A stretch of 64,000 nt of DNA from Proteiniclasticum sp043951855 (GTDB lineage Bacteria; Bacillota; Clostridia; Clostridiales; Clostridiaceae), in NCBI RefSeq assembly GCF_043951855.1, contig NZ_JBINJW010000001.1, positions 186,001 to 250,000 on the forward strand, written 5' to 3'. The stretch's first letter is position 1, and each line of letters opens with the position of its first letter. Shown piece by piece: positions 15,800 through 24,554 of the stretch. A program made the translations under genes and the position numbers. The notes below the pieces were generated by a model, which saw only the letters and a program-made list of their open reading frames with translations, searched no databases and was not told where the DNA came from.

Positions 15800-15988
15800 C
15801 TACTTGTCCTTATTCTTCTCTCTGCCTTGCTGGTCAAGGCCGGCTCCGATGGCTACACCTAATGCAATGCCAACGGCCAGGTTGTTCATGGCAGCACCCA
15901 AGGCTACCCCTAGTCCGATGCCGATGGCCAGATAGGACACGCCTTTTTGCTTCGCTTCTTTGTTCAGATTATCTTTGCTCCTTTTCAT
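15800..15988 (-). CDS. Small glycine-zipper membrane protein (62 aa)
   Basis: A 62-residue protein with a charged N-terminus (MKRSKDNLNKEAKQKG), a long glycine/alanine-rich hydrophobic stretch of about 35 residues, and a charged tail (GREKNKDK). The hydrophobic part is internally repeated: IGLGVALGAAMNN is followed by IALGVAIGAGLDQ, giving two zipper-like helices suited to tight membrane packing or pore-like assembly. The start at 15988 was chosen over a GTG one codon earlier because AGGAG lies 6 bases upstream. It begins 26 bases after the VWA gene with no terminator between, so it is probably the last gene of that operon. Similar small proteins are common in Bacillota but their role is unknown to me. 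Confidence 0.75.
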   Translation of the reverse strand: MKRSKDNLNKEAKQKGVSYLAIGIGLGVALGAAMNNLAVGIALGVAIGAGLDQQGREKNKDK

Positions 15989-16014
15989 CACGTGCTCCTT
16001 CCTTCTATCGGGTC

Positions 16015-17382
16015 TTATCTCGCCCAGTCATGAAGAAGAGCCCTCATAACCTGGATTCCATAAGCCGGCTCATTTTCTTTCACTGTGTTTTTCAGATAGA
16101 TCACTTCTCCAAAAGGATCTTTTAGAGAAAGCTTCTCTCCTTTTACAACCCATATGGTTCTGTAATTGGATGGCCTGGTCTCCAGCTTCTCCTCACCCAT
16201 GCCGTCCGTGAAATAGATGAGCAGCGTATTTCTCAGATTCAATTCTCTGATATGCTGAAACACAGGGGAAAATTTTGTTCCTCCCCTTCTTTTCAGAAGC
16301 GGCTTGATGTCATGGTAGGATCTGATCTTATAGTCCCTACGCACCGAATCATCACATTCGATGATTCGAATGGACTCACTGTACGCGTGGCTGAGGGTTA
16401 CAATCTCTTTCAGAAACTCTCTCATGGATTTGTCATCGATACTGCCTGAGATGTCGATGGCCACAGTGACATCCGGAATATGATTTTTCAGTTCCCCTCT
16501 CAGGTCCAGTCGTTCAGGCTGTCTTCTGTTCACACGAGTCACAGTTTTCTTTTTGCCTTTGGGCAGTGTTCTCATGGCTTTTTTGATGATCTGTGTCCAA
16601 TGGAGCTCCCCTTTCAGATTATCCTTCACGATTCGAAGAATCTCGTCCGGAATGCCGTTTCGCGAGGCAAGCTTGAGCGTTGATTTCAGCTTGTCCTTCA
16701 CCTCGTCTGTGTCTTCATCCTCGGATTCCACCCACTTGTCGTGGACCTCTTCATAGTTGGCATTGTCCGATTCAGAAAGTTCCTTAGCCTCCTTGGGATG
16801 CTCCAGTATGGCCTTGTGAATCTCTTCCGTATAGAACTCCAGCGTCTCATTGGTCTTGAGATTGAGATCAAAACGCATATTCACGGTGTTGATTCTCTCC
16901 ACAAAAGCCGGAAGATGATTGATGTACTGATTCACGGAGACATCCATGGCCAGATTGATGGCCAGTTTCCGATACTTGTTTTTCAGAATCCGCTCTCTTG
17001 CATGGTGCTTCAGAAGGATATGAAGAATCTCATGTTTGATCAGCGCCACAGCTTCTCTTTCTGAAAGAAACAGAAAGGAGAAGGGATTGAACAGAAAATG
17101 TATCTTGTTTCCTTTCAGCACACTGGCAGTGGGAAAAGCCAGGTTGAAGTCGATCTCACGAACGGTATCCCCAAGAAAAAGGGCATAGTAATCCTCTCCA
17201 CCGTTGAGCATCTTAAAGGAGATCTCATTGAGATATTCAAAGAAATCCTTGTTGAAGCCTTTACGGAGAAGACCTCCCTCCATATACTTCTGAAGGTCGA
17301 AAAGAAGTTCTCTTCTTTTCTTCATCAGCGCATCCTGTTCCTGAAATTCCTTATTGAAGTTAAGATCTACCATAACAATCAA
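16015..17382 (-). CDS. HExxH metallopeptidase-like plus VWA domain protein (DUF2201-like)
   Basis: A 455-residue two-domain protein. The N-terminal half contains HEILH at residues 117-121 in a helix (LIKHEILHILLKHHAR), the zinc-ligand pattern of metallopeptidases. The C-terminal half is a VWA fold with the MIDAS triad start DISGS (residues 310-314) and a later FTDG. An acidic linker (residues ~200-230) and a basic stretch (LPKGKKKTVTRVNRR) lie between them. VWA proteins of this type are usually paired with MoxR ATPases, as here: the MoxR gene overlaps this one by 23 bases. The start is the TTG at 17382, with GAGG suitably placed; an ATG at 17373 is the alternative. Whether it is an active protease is not known. 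Confidence 0.88.
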   Translation of the reverse strand: MIVMVDLNFNKEFQEQDALMKKRRELLFDLQKYMEGGLLRKGFNKDFFEYLNEISFKMLNGGEDYYALFLGDTVREIDFNLAFPTASVLKGNKIHFLFNPFSFLFLSEREAVALIKHEILHILLKHHARERILKNKYRKLAINLAMDVSVNQYINHLPAFVERINTVNMRFDLNLKTNETLEFYTEEIHKAILEHPKEAKELSESDNANYEEVHDKWVESEDEDTDEVKDKLKSTLKLASRNGIPDEILRIVKDNLKGELHWTQIIKKAMRTLPKGKKKTVTRVNRRQPERLDLRGELKNHIPDVTVAIDISGSIDDKSMREFLKEIVTLSHAYSESIRIIECDDSVRRDYKIRSYHDIKPLLKRRGGTKFSPVFQHIRELNLRNTLLIYFTDGMGEEKLETRPSNYRTIWVVKGEKLSLKDPFGEVIYLKNTVKENEPAYGIQVMRALLHDWAR

Positions 17383-18436
17383 AGAACCCCTCTATAAATG
17401 TATCTGAGTTGAGCAGCAGCGGATAAACATCAGGATAGTCACTCTTCAGCTCCTTCATCACTGAAATTCTCAGGTCCTTGGGCATGAGATTGAGCACTTC
17501 TGAAAATCTGTCTCCACTTTTCTCCGTCATGCGGTCTCTTAATTTCAGAATCATGTTCTTTGCCAGGATGTAGAGCCTGGAATGGCTTGCCTGACTGATT
17601 TCATCCCGGACAAACTGTCCCAGCACATCCATCTCATAAAGATCATCCGGCGAAATGAGGGGATTTCTGTTGTCTTCCAGAAATGCTGTGAATTCCTGGG
17701 CCAGCTTCGTGCCCACATTTCCTTTGACCAGATGATACAGTGTCTTTGGTTCATATTTTCTTTTCTCGAATACCTTCAGTGCGTTTGACACCCTCTCCCA
17801 GCTTCTGGGGGTTGCCTGAATATACTCGTCCTCACTGGTGTAGCTCAGGTATTCTCTGAAGTTCGAGATGAACTGAAGGACCTGCTCATGAATCTGTCCT
17901 TCCTCCATGCCCCAGCGGATCCATTCCTTGGGGTCTGAATCCATATTGAACCAGATGAAACGGTCTTCCTGTGCCGGGTCCATATCCACCACCTGATAAT
18001 CCGTTTCGCGGAAAGAATCCATCTTGTTTGTGGGATTCATGGCTGCAGCCACGAGCACTCTGTCGGAAAGCTTGTATCCGTTGATTTCTCGATTCAGTAT
18101 CAGGTTCATGAGCTCCTGCTGCACGCTGTGGTCACAGCGGTTGATCTCATCGATGAACAGCATGACCATGCCTGGATTGTTCTGCAGCCAGGCATCAATC
18201 TCCATGAGCTTGTGATGGGTTGCATAATAGGTCTTGCCCCCTACCACCATGGGCAGCCCACCGATTTCTCCTTCCTTCAGAAGATTCGCATCGATATTCA
18301 CCAGGTACATGTCATTCTTCTTGGCAAAATCCTTGATGAGCGATGTCTTTCCGATACCGCTTTCTCCTATGATCAGTGGCACTGCGCGGCTTAGAAGCGA
18401 CAGTTCCACTGCTTCCAATGTTTCTTTATAATTCAT
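17360..18436 (-). CDS. MoxR-type AAA+ ATPase
   Basis: A 358-residue AAA+ ATPase. Walker A is GESGIGKTS (from about residue 24), Walker B is MLFIDEINR (near residue 92), sensor 1 is AAMNPTN (near residue 132), and an arginine-finger region lies around AQEDRF. This is the MoxR/dynein-related class, whose members act as chaperones that insert metals or remodel partner complexes together with a VWA protein. Here the VWA partner overlaps the 3' end by 23 bases, and the repeat-protein gene ends 15 bases upstream, so the three are translated from one message. The C-terminal 100 residues are helical and not recognisable as a known domain. Confidence 0.92.
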   Translation of the reverse strand: MNYKETLEAVELSLLSRAVPLIIGESGIGKTSLIKDFAKKNDMYLVNIDANLLKEGEIGGLPMVVGGKTYYATHHKLMEIDAWLQNNPGMVMLFIDEINRCDHSVQQELMNLILNREINGYKLSDRVLVAAAMNPTNKMDSFRETDYQVVDMDPAQEDRFIWFNMDSDPKEWIRWGMEEGQIHEQVLQFISNFREYLSYTSEDEYIQATPRSWERVSNALKVFEKRKYEPKTLYHLVKGNVGTKLAQEFTAFLEDNRNPLISPDDLYEMDVLGQFVRDEISQASHSRLYILAKNMILKLRDRMTEKSGDRFSEVLNLMPKDLRISVMKELKSDYPDVYPLLLNSDTFIEGFFDCYGRS

Positions 18437-18451
18437 TTCTGTCCTCTTCTC

Positions 18452-19165
18452 CTATCTGCTCAGCACGTAATCAATGAGTTTCTGTTTCGTGCTTCTTGAT
18501 CCGTGGTCTCTGATATAGTTCACTTTGTTGATATCCAGTATCTGAAGCTCCATGAAATCCCGGATATACTCCGGTGTCACATCCTCACCTCTGAATTTCT
18601 CCTCCAGCACTTCATAGAGCATGTCCATATCCAGGGAGTCGTAGATGTATTTCACGATTTTTATGTTGGCCAGAAGATACTTCTTCAGCTCTTCTTCGGT
18701 GTAATCTCCCACATAGGTGATGGCCTGCTCGCTTCTGGTGATGGCTGCCACCTTTGCTTCCAGACATGGACTTTTCACATATTTCAGCGCGCTCCAGAAG
18801 CTGTTCACAGCCTGAAGCTGCACTTCACAGCCCGGGTCTCTGATGTACTGAATCGAATCAAAATCTCTCTTCACCGCTTCCATCTGCAGTTCCAGGGTCT
18901 GCTCCTTGATATACTGGATCGCCCAGCCCTTGTTCTTCACCGCAGCAAGCTGCACCTCATAGGGTGCGTCTTTTATGAACCTGAGACTGTTCCATCCTCC
19001 TGTCACTGCTGTCACCATGACAGACAATGGCGGACTTTTCATATACTGAATGGAAGAAGGTGTCTTTTTCACCGCCTCCATCATCACATCGAAAGATGGG
19101 CTGACGATATGTCTTATTTCATTTCCGTTTCTTTTTACCAGTTGCAGTTCTTTTTCCTGTTCCAT
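18452..19165 (-). CDS. Protein of tandem ~24-residue repeats (DUF4116-like), partner of MoxR/VWA
   Basis: A 237-residue cytosolic protein. Residues ~20-160 consist of about six imperfect repeats of ~24 residues with the consensus L-x-x-x-x-x-AVxxxxxSIxYIK: EAVKKTPSSIQYMK, TAVTGGWNSLRFIK, AAVKNKGWAIQYIK, EAVKRDFDSIQYIR, QAVNSFWSALKYVK and AAITRSEQAITYV. Each repeat is probably a pair of short helices, forming a solenoid like DUF4116 proteins. The last 75 residues are helical and unrelated. It is the first gene of the operon with MoxR and VWA genes, so it may be their client, adaptor or sensor; that role is inference. GAGG-type ribosome sequence precedes the ATG at 19165. Confidence 0.75.
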   Translation of the reverse strand: MEQEKELQLVKRNGNEIRHIVSPSFDVMMEAVKKTPSSIQYMKSPPLSVMVTAVTGGWNSLRFIKDAPYEVQLAAVKNKGWAIQYIKEQTLELQMEAVKRDFDSIQYIRDPGCEVQLQAVNSFWSALKYVKSPCLEAKVAAITRSEQAITYVGDYTEEELKKYLLANIKIVKYIYDSLDMDMLYEVLEEKFRGEDVTPEYIRDFMELQILDINKVNYIRDHGSRSTKQKLIDYVLSR

Positions 19166-19256
19166 TTCTTCCTCACATCATTTCTTGCAGTTTATTTCTC
19201 TCTTTTTCATCATCCATTATACTATTAAATTTGATAAAACTAAAGCCTCGTTTAAA

Positions 19257-19287
19257 CAGGCAGTCAGATCCTTCATCTGACTGCCTG
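19257..19287 (-). terminator. Terminator of relQ
   Basis: A perfect 13-bp stem (19257-19269 with 19275-19287) with a 5-base loop lies 5 bases after the relQ stop. On the minus strand it is followed by TTTAAAC, a weak T tract. Confidence 0.75.
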
Positions 19288-19292
19288 AAATA

Positions 19293-20081
19293 CTATCTGA
19301 ACCGGTTGATTTCCTTTCTCACAAGAAGATGCAGCTGATTCAGATCCGATACATCTCCATACTCTATGAGTTTATTCAGCTGACTCTGAAATCTGGATGC
19401 TTCCTGAATCTTGTTCAGGGACATGAGATAGAGGATATCATTCATGATGGATGATACAATGGCTGATTTCACTTCAAAGAGCTTCTGGGCATCCTTGATT
19501 TCATCCTTGATGTCCAGCATGGTCTGGTCCAGCTGATAAGCGGATTCCGCTGCTTCCTTCAGCTTGCTCTTGATGTTTTCTGGTATGCTCTGCTTGTATT
19601 TGTAGTTCAGGCTGTGCTCTGTCACTGCCCAGAAATTCATGGCAAGGGTTCTGATCTGAATTTCCGCGATGATGTTGACCACGCCGGAAGCCATGTTCAC
19701 AGGATACTGAATGATCATATGATAGCTTCTATAGCCACTGGGTTTCACATTGGTGATATAATCCTTCTCATAGAGAATCTTCATATCCTGTCTGCTTCTT
19801 AGAATATTCACCACTGTTTCAATGTCATCTACGAACTGACACATGATTCGGATCCCTGCAATATCTTCCAGCTCCATAGCCAGACGATCATGGGGAATCT
19901 CAAACTTGTTGGCTTTCTCAAGCATGGAAGAAATTTCCTTCACTCTGCCCGTGATGAACTCAATGGGAGAATAGTCATTTTTCCTTCTATATTCCGTTCT
20001 GATTGCCCTCAGCTTCACCTTCAGCTCTTCCACTGCCTGCTCATAGGGAATCATGAATGTTTTCCAGTCTTTATTGGCCAT
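19293..20081 (-). CDS. relQ: Small alarmone synthetase, RelQ/YjbM type
   Basis: A 262-residue stand-alone (p)ppGpp synthetase with no hydrolase or TGS/ACT domains, which uses ATP and GTP or GDP to make the stringent-response alarmone. RelA/SpoT synthetase motifs are visible in order: ITGRVKEISSMLEKA (substrate region near residue 44), ELEDIAGIRIMC (near 71), the GYRSYHMIIQ motif (near 115) and AEIQIRT (near 137), whose Glu is the catalytic residue. A C-terminal helical tail matches the tetramer-forming tail of RelQ. The start was moved three codons in to the ATG at 20081, which has GAGAGG 8 bases upstream. Single gene with its own terminator. Confidence 0.92.
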   Translation of the reverse strand: MANKDWKTFMIPYEQAVEELKVKLRAIRTEYRRKNDYSPIEFITGRVKEISSMLEKANKFEIPHDRLAMELEDIAGIRIMCQFVDDIETVVNILRSRQDMKILYEKDYITNVKPSGYRSYHMIIQYPVNMASGVVNIIAEIQIRTLAMNFWAVTEHSLNYKYKQSIPENIKSKLKEAAESAYQLDQTMLDIKDEIKDAQKLFEVKSAIVSSIMNDILYLMSLNKIQEASRFQSQLNKLIEYGDVSDLNQLHLLVRKEINRFR

Positions 20082-20152
20082 AACCAGCACCTCTCACATC
20101 CGAATCAGTTCATTACTCTGTTTCTTCTATTATACCAAATTTATAGCAATAG

Positions 20153-20926
20153 TTATTCTTTTTGTGACAGGAAGGCCGCTTTTCTTACGAGACATCTGGG
20201 CATGAGCTTTGTAAGCACCGGAACCATCTTTTCAAATGTTCCTGGAATCACCACAGCTTTTCCTCTCCAGAGCCCAAGGTATCCCGCATCTGCCACTTTC
20301 TTCGCTTCCATGATGAACGCCTTTGCCGTTTCCGTCTTCTTCATCTCTGCTCGTTCCTGGAATTCGGTTCTCACAGGACCTGGACATAAGGCGGATACTT
20401 TCACGCCTTCCTCCTTCAGCTCTTCATGCATGGCTTCTGAGAGGCTCAGCACATAGGCTTTGGACGCATAGTAGTTGGCCATGACAGGGCCAGGCATGAA
20501 CGCCGCAAGAGAGGCTACATTCATCACATAGCCGAAGTGTCTTTCCACCATGGCGGGTATGAACAGTTTGTTCATCTGGAGCAGGGAAAGCACATTGAGC
20601 TTCACCAGATCCTTTTCCTTTTCATAGTCTGTATCCTTCAGCCTGCCGAAGCTGCCGAATCCTGCATTGTTTATGAGGTAATCCACTCGGATGCCTCTTT
20701 TTTCCACTTCCGCACGGATCTCATCTGGTGCTTCTTCTCGGGTCAGGTCCTTTGCCAGAACCAGCACCTTCACCCCGTACTGGGCTTCAATTCTTTCTCT
20801 GATTTCATTGAGTTTCTCTTCTCTTCGTGCCACAAGAATGAGATGAATACCATCCCTTGCGAAATTCAGTGCGATTTCGAGTCCTATTCCAGATGTGGCG
20901 CCCGTGACTAATGCGTAACCTTCCAT
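20153..20926 (-). CDS. SDR-family oxidoreductase (DltE/YqjQ-like)
   Basis: A 257-residue short-chain dehydrogenase. Cofactor motif TGATSGIG (residues 8-15), NNAG near residue 84, and catalytic YYASK near residue 149. The sequence AFMPGPVMANYYASKAYVLSLSEAL-type region and the PGPVRTEF segment place it with the DltE/YqjQ subgroup rather than with FabG. The C-terminal ~40 residues (LVRKAAFLSQK end) are typical of that subgroup. The substrate is unknown. The start was moved 14 codons in to 20926 because GGAGG lies 7 bases before that ATG. It is a single gene in front of relQ but separated by 70 bases. Confidence 0.9.
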   Translation of the reverse strand: MEGYALVTGATSGIGLEIALNFARDGIHLILVARREEKLNEIRERIEAQYGVKVLVLAKDLTREEAPDEIRAEVEKRGIRVDYLINNAGFGSFGRLKDTDYEKEKDLVKLNVLSLLQMNKLFIPAMVERHFGYVMNVASLAAFMPGPVMANYYASKAYVLSLSEAMHEELKEEGVKVSALCPGPVRTEFQERAEMKKTETAKAFIMEAKKVADAGYLGLWRGKAVVIPGTFEKMVPVLTKLMPRCLVRKAAFLSQKE

Positions 20927-21182
20927 AATACATCCTCCAGTTTTTCGTTTTCTTCTATTATAATACAATCACCTGAACTTAATCTTATCTGTTCTTCTAT
21001 TCCGCTTCATTCGGACATCACGGAAACCACTGAATATTCTAGGATTATCACGATTAAGGAACTGATTATTAATTCTATCTATCAAATACTTGACGATGAA
21101 TATATCATTTTTTTTGTAACTATTTTCAACTGTACATAGCATATAATATACTCATTAATAATGTATGCCAAGGGGGAACACA

Positions 21183-21761
21183 ATGAAGAAAATTCATATC
21201 CTGCTCAGTATCTTGATCCTATCCCTGACAGCAGCCTGCAGCAGTGAAGCCATACCGGAAACCGAAAAGGTTCCGGAACCAGACACATCCATCACTGCGC
21301 CTGACACGCAAGACCCCTCACCTGATTCCACACCAGAGGAGCAAGGCCCGGATGTGGAACCCGTCTGGTATGGCGAGGGCTTTGTGATTCCTGAAGACCG
21401 CATCAATATCCTTCCTGATATTTCTCTGATTCCGGAGAAAGAGATCAATCCAGAAAGCTACCTCATCAGAAATGAAAGTGACCAGATCATCTGGTTTGGC
21501 GCCAATGACAGAATCGAGAGGAAGAGCTCTGATGGCTGGAAAAGGATCGCGACCATGGCCGAAGCTCCTGCCATAGGGTTCATGCTGGAGCCTGGACAGG
21601 AGGAGAAGTTCTGGATCAGCAGAGACAATCGGGTCGACATGGTGGACGGTAGCTATCGTGTGATCATGGAATTCAATCTCACTGAAACGGACATCACCGG
21701 GAAAGACAGGCCAGGAGACAAAGCCTATTACCTCAGCGCGGAATTTGAAATCAGAGACTAG
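21183..21761 (+). CDS. Lipoprotein with a bacterial Ig-like domain
   Basis: A 192-residue secreted lipoprotein. The signal peptide ends at the lipobox LTAAC (Cys 19), followed by a proline/glutamate/aspartate-rich spacer of about 40 residues. The remainder (YLIRNESDQIIWFGANDRIERKS region, then MLEPGQEEKFWI and a GSYRVIMEF strand) has the pattern of the Ig-like domain found in many clostridial lipoproteins. No enzymatic motif is seen. The start at 21183 follows AGGGGG by 6 bases. A second, shorter lipoprotein gene follows 48 bases later and may be co-transcribed. Confidence 0.8.
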   Translation: MKKIHILLSILILSLTAACSSEAIPETEKVPEPDTSITAPDTQDPSPDSTPEEQGPDVEPVWYGEGFVIPEDRINILPDISLIPEKEINPESYLIRNESDQIIWFGANDRIERKSSDGWKRIATMAEAPAIGFMLEPGQEEKFWISRDNRVDMVDGSYRVIMEFNLTETDITGKDRPGDKAYYLSAEFEIRD

Positions 21762-21809
21762 GAAATAATCGAAAATCTTCATGAATCATAATCTACGAGG
21801 AGGCAAATA

Positions 21810-22211
21810 ATGCAGATAAAAAAATTTATATCCCTCAGCCTTTGTACGCTGTTATTTACAGTGGGTTGCTCATCCGTTGACAACAACGACGTTCCAGCTG
21901 TCACAGCTGATTCAAATATTGAGATTCCATTATCATCTGAACAGCAAAAGGCTGTCAAGAACAGTATCCACTTTATTGAAAACTCGGAGTTTGCTTCAAA
22001 AGACCGTATAGACACAAGCATAGTAACAATACAAAATGCAGATGAAAGAACATGGGAGAATGTATGGTCCATGGTTGCTCAAGTGGATAAACATGCAGTT
22101 GACACTACTGACTGGATTATTACTATCGGTGATCGGTCAGGACACGACTTTGCACGGATTGTCTGTGATAGTGATACCTACGAAGTTATTGGTTACATAC
22201 CAATAGAATAG
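21810..22211 (+). CDS. Small lipoprotein of unknown function (133 aa)
   Basis: A 133-residue lipoprotein with a clear signal peptide and lipobox FTVGC (Cys 20). The mature part is short and acidic, with a hydrophobic strand-rich end (TDWIITIGDRSGHDFARIVCDSDTYEVIGYIPIE). The last 45 residues look like a small alpha/beta domain that I cannot name. GAGGAGG lies 6 bases before the start. Codon use is more AT-rich than in neighbouring genes (for example many TTA, AAT, ACA and ATA codons), hinting at a different origin. A strong terminator follows. Confidence 0.72.
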   Translation: MQIKKFISLSLCTLLFTVGCSSVDNNDVPAVTADSNIEIPLSSEQQKAVKNSIHFIENSEFASKDRIDTSIVTIQNADERTWENVWSMVAQVDKHAVDTTDWIITIGDRSGHDFARIVCDSDTYEVIGYIPIE

Positions 22212-22336
22212 GACGATATTCTGTATGATATAGAACATCCTAGTACCGGACATGCTTGATGTGTATCTAGAGAACTTTCCAACGAGTTCCTTCGGATTCC
22301 GCCCAGAATCCACGCCATCTTCATGCAGAGTCCTCA

Positions 22337-22382
22337 TAAAAGAGCGTACGGCTTCATAGTTGAAGTCATACGCTCTTTTTAC
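22337..22382 (+). terminator. Terminator of the two-lipoprotein unit (may act both ways)
   Basis: AAAAGAGCGTA (22338-22348) pairs with TACGCTCTTTT (22369-22379), with a second GCTTCA/TGAAGT stem inside, and is followed by T residues. Confidence 0.85.
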
Positions 22383-22439
22383 TTTGTCTATATAGCAGGT
22401 CCATCTGCTTTTTGCAGCAGCTTGCCTGAGAAGTCAGAA

Positions 22440-22468
22440 GCACCGGACAAGTATGCCTTGTCCGGTGC
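22440..22468 (-). terminator. Hairpin downstream of tkt
   Basis: A perfect 12-bp GC-rich stem (22440-22451 with 22457-22468) with a 5-base loop lies 18 bases after the tkt stop. On the minus strand the following T tract is poor (TTCTGACTTC), so it may act as an RNA-stabilising hairpin as well as a terminator. Confidence 0.6.
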
Positions 22469-22485
22469 AGATAAATATCCTATTC

Positions 22486-24483
22486 TTATCCGATCAGTTC
22501 CTTGACAAGCTTGATGACATTGGGCACGTTGAATCCGTACTTCTCCATGACGATTTCTCCAGGAGCGGATGCACCGAAGGTATCAATGCCAAGAATCTTT
22601 CCTTCGTCTCCAGTGTATCTTTCCCATCCGAGCGGATTGGCAAGCTCAAGAGCCAGTCTCTTCTTCACGGAAGGATTCAGGACGCTGTCCTTGTACTCCT
22701 TTGTCTGCTTCTCGAAGAGGTCCCATGAAGGCATGGAAATGACTGCAGCGTCAATGCCTTCCTTCTTCAGTTCCTGCTGGGCTTCGTAAGCCAGGGAAAC
22801 CTCAGATCCTGTACCGATGAGCAGTACATCACTGACTTCCTTCTCGGAAGGAGATACAATGTAGGCACCCTTCTTCACGCCTTCCACAGCCAGTGCGGAA
22901 GATAAAGGCAGGGTCTTCAGGTTCTGTCTTGACAGGGCAAGTATGGTTGGTGTGTTTTCTGATTCCAGTGCCACTTTCCAGGCAGCCATGGTTTCATTTC
23001 CGTCCGCAGGTCTGATGACGGAAAGATTCGGCATGGCTCTGAAAGAAGGCAGATGCTCGATGGGCTCATGTGTCGGTCCATCTTCTCCTACAGCAACGCT
23101 GTCATGGGTGAATACATAGATTACAGGAAGACCCATCAGCGCAGATAATCTCACTGCTGGTCTTACATAGTCTGAGAATACGAAGAAGGTTCCTCCGAAC
23201 ACCCTCAGCCCACCATGCAGATGTACGCCGTTCATCATGGCACCCATGGCAAATTCTCTTACCCCGAACCAGATGTTTCTGCCGTCTCTCTTCTCTGGAG
23301 AGAAGTCTCCGGCTCCCTTGATTTCTGTTTTATTGGATCCGGCAAGGTCAGCAGATCCTCCGAAGATGGTTGGCAGCTTCTTGGCGAAGAAGTTGATGGC
23401 ATCTCCTGAAGCGCTTCTTGTGGCAACGCCCTTTCCTTCTTCATAGACAGGCATGCCTTCCGCAAGATCTGCAGGCAGCTTTCCTTCTATGGCATCTTCC
23501 AGTTCTCCAGCCAGTTCAGGATACTTGCTGCTGTATGCTGCAAAGAGTTCATCCCAGGCCTTGTTTGCGGCAACTCCGTTTTCTTCCACATGGTTTCTGA
23601 AGGTTTCATAGGCTTCTTCCGGAACCGTGAATACTTCATGGTTATACTGGAAGAATTCCTTTGTTGCCTTTACCCCTTCCGCTCCCAGTGGCGCACCATG
23701 GGCTTTTGAAGTTCCTGCTGAAGGTGAACCCATACCGATGATGGATTTGATTTCGATGAGGGTAGGTCTGTCTGTGACTTTCTTCGCTTCTCTGATCGCT
23801 TCATCCACAGCGTCCAGGTTGTTCGCATCATCCACTCTCAGATAATGCCATCCGTATGCCTCGTATCTGTCCTTCACGCTTTCGGAGAAGGCTTTGTTCA
23901 GGTCTCCATCCAGTGAAATGTCATTGGAATCATAAAGCATGATCAGTCTGCCCAGCTTCATATGCGCTGCCAGTGAGGATGCTTCATGGGAGATGCCTTC
24001 CATCAGGTCTCCATCTCCGCATAATGCGAAGGTGTAGTGATTAACAACTTCATAGTCTTCCTTGTTGTACTTGGCTGCCAGATGGCTTTCAGCCATGGCC
24101 ATACCAACCGCCATGGCGATTCCCTGTCCAAGAGGCCCTGTGGTCGCTTCTACGCCGACAGTATGACCAAATTCAGGATGTCCTGGTGTTTTTGATCCCC
24201 ACTGTCTGAAATTTTTGATCTCTTCCATAGGCAGGTCATAACCGGACATATGAAGAAGAGAATAAAGAAGCGCGGATCCGTGTCCTGCAGAAAGCACGAA
24301 TCTGTCACGGTTGAACCAGCTTGGGTTCTTGGGGTTATGCATCATGTTCTTCGCCCACAATACATAGGAAAAAGGCGCAGCCCCCAGTGGCAGGCCAGGA
24401 TGACCTGAATTTGCCTGTTCCACGGCATCAATGGATAATGCTCTGATGGCATTGATGGTTAGTACGTCATTGTTATTATACAT
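22486..24483 (-). CDS. tkt: Transketolase, full length
   Basis: A 665-residue single-chain transketolase for the non-oxidative pentose phosphate pathway, with all three domains. The thiamine-diphosphate motif starts at CGDGDLMEG near residue 153 and ends at the Asn of YDSNDISLDGD. The pyrimidine domain has GVREFAMGAMMNGV with the catalytic Glu, followed by the donor-site HDSVAVGEDGPTHEP motif near residue 470. The C-terminal domain is complete. The start was placed at 24483, four codons inside the longest ORF, with GGAGG 5 bases upstream. The gene is monocistronic and independent of the split transketolase at 7-9 kb, so it is the likely housekeeping enzyme. Confidence 0.97.
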   Translation of the reverse strand: MYNNNDVLTINAIRALSIDAVEQANSGHPGLPLGAAPFSYVLWAKNMMHNPKNPSWFNRDRFVLSAGHGSALLYSLLHMSGYDLPMEEIKNFRQWGSKTPGHPEFGHTVGVEATTGPLGQGIAMAVGMAMAESHLAAKYNKEDYEVVNHYTFALCGDGDLMEGISHEASSLAAHMKLGRLIMLYDSNDISLDGDLNKAFSESVKDRYEAYGWHYLRVDDANNLDAVDEAIREAKKVTDRPTLIEIKSIIGMGSPSAGTSKAHGAPLGAEGVKATKEFFQYNHEVFTVPEEAYETFRNHVEENGVAANKAWDELFAAYSSKYPELAGELEDAIEGKLPADLAEGMPVYEEGKGVATRSASGDAINFFAKKLPTIFGGSADLAGSNKTEIKGAGDFSPEKRDGRNIWFGVREFAMGAMMNGVHLHGGLRVFGGTFFVFSDYVRPAVRLSALMGLPVIYVFTHDSVAVGEDGPTHEPIEHLPSFRAMPNLSVIRPADGNETMAAWKVALESENTPTILALSRQNLKTLPLSSALAVEGVKKGAYIVSPSEKEVSDVLLIGTGSEVSLAYEAQQELKKEGIDAAVISMPSWDLFEKQTKEYKDSVLNPSVKKRLALELANPLGWERYTGDEGKILGIDTFGASAPGEIVMEKYGFNVPNVIKLVKELIG

Positions 24484-24499
24484 GTTTACCTCCATAAAA

Positions 24500-24530
24500 T
24501 TGCTGGCACCGGAACAGTTTCCGGCACGAG
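24500..24530 (-). terminator. Weak hairpin between the metallophosphoesterase gene and tkt
   Basis: CCGGAA/TTCCGG with flanking partial pairing forms a short stem, and a TTTT run follows about six bases later on the minus strand, just ahead of the tkt ribosome site. It could end the tyrS-metallophosphoesterase message or act as a tkt leader hairpin. Confidence 0.4.
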
Positions 24531-24554
24531 TCTGTAATGAACCAGTATCAGTAT

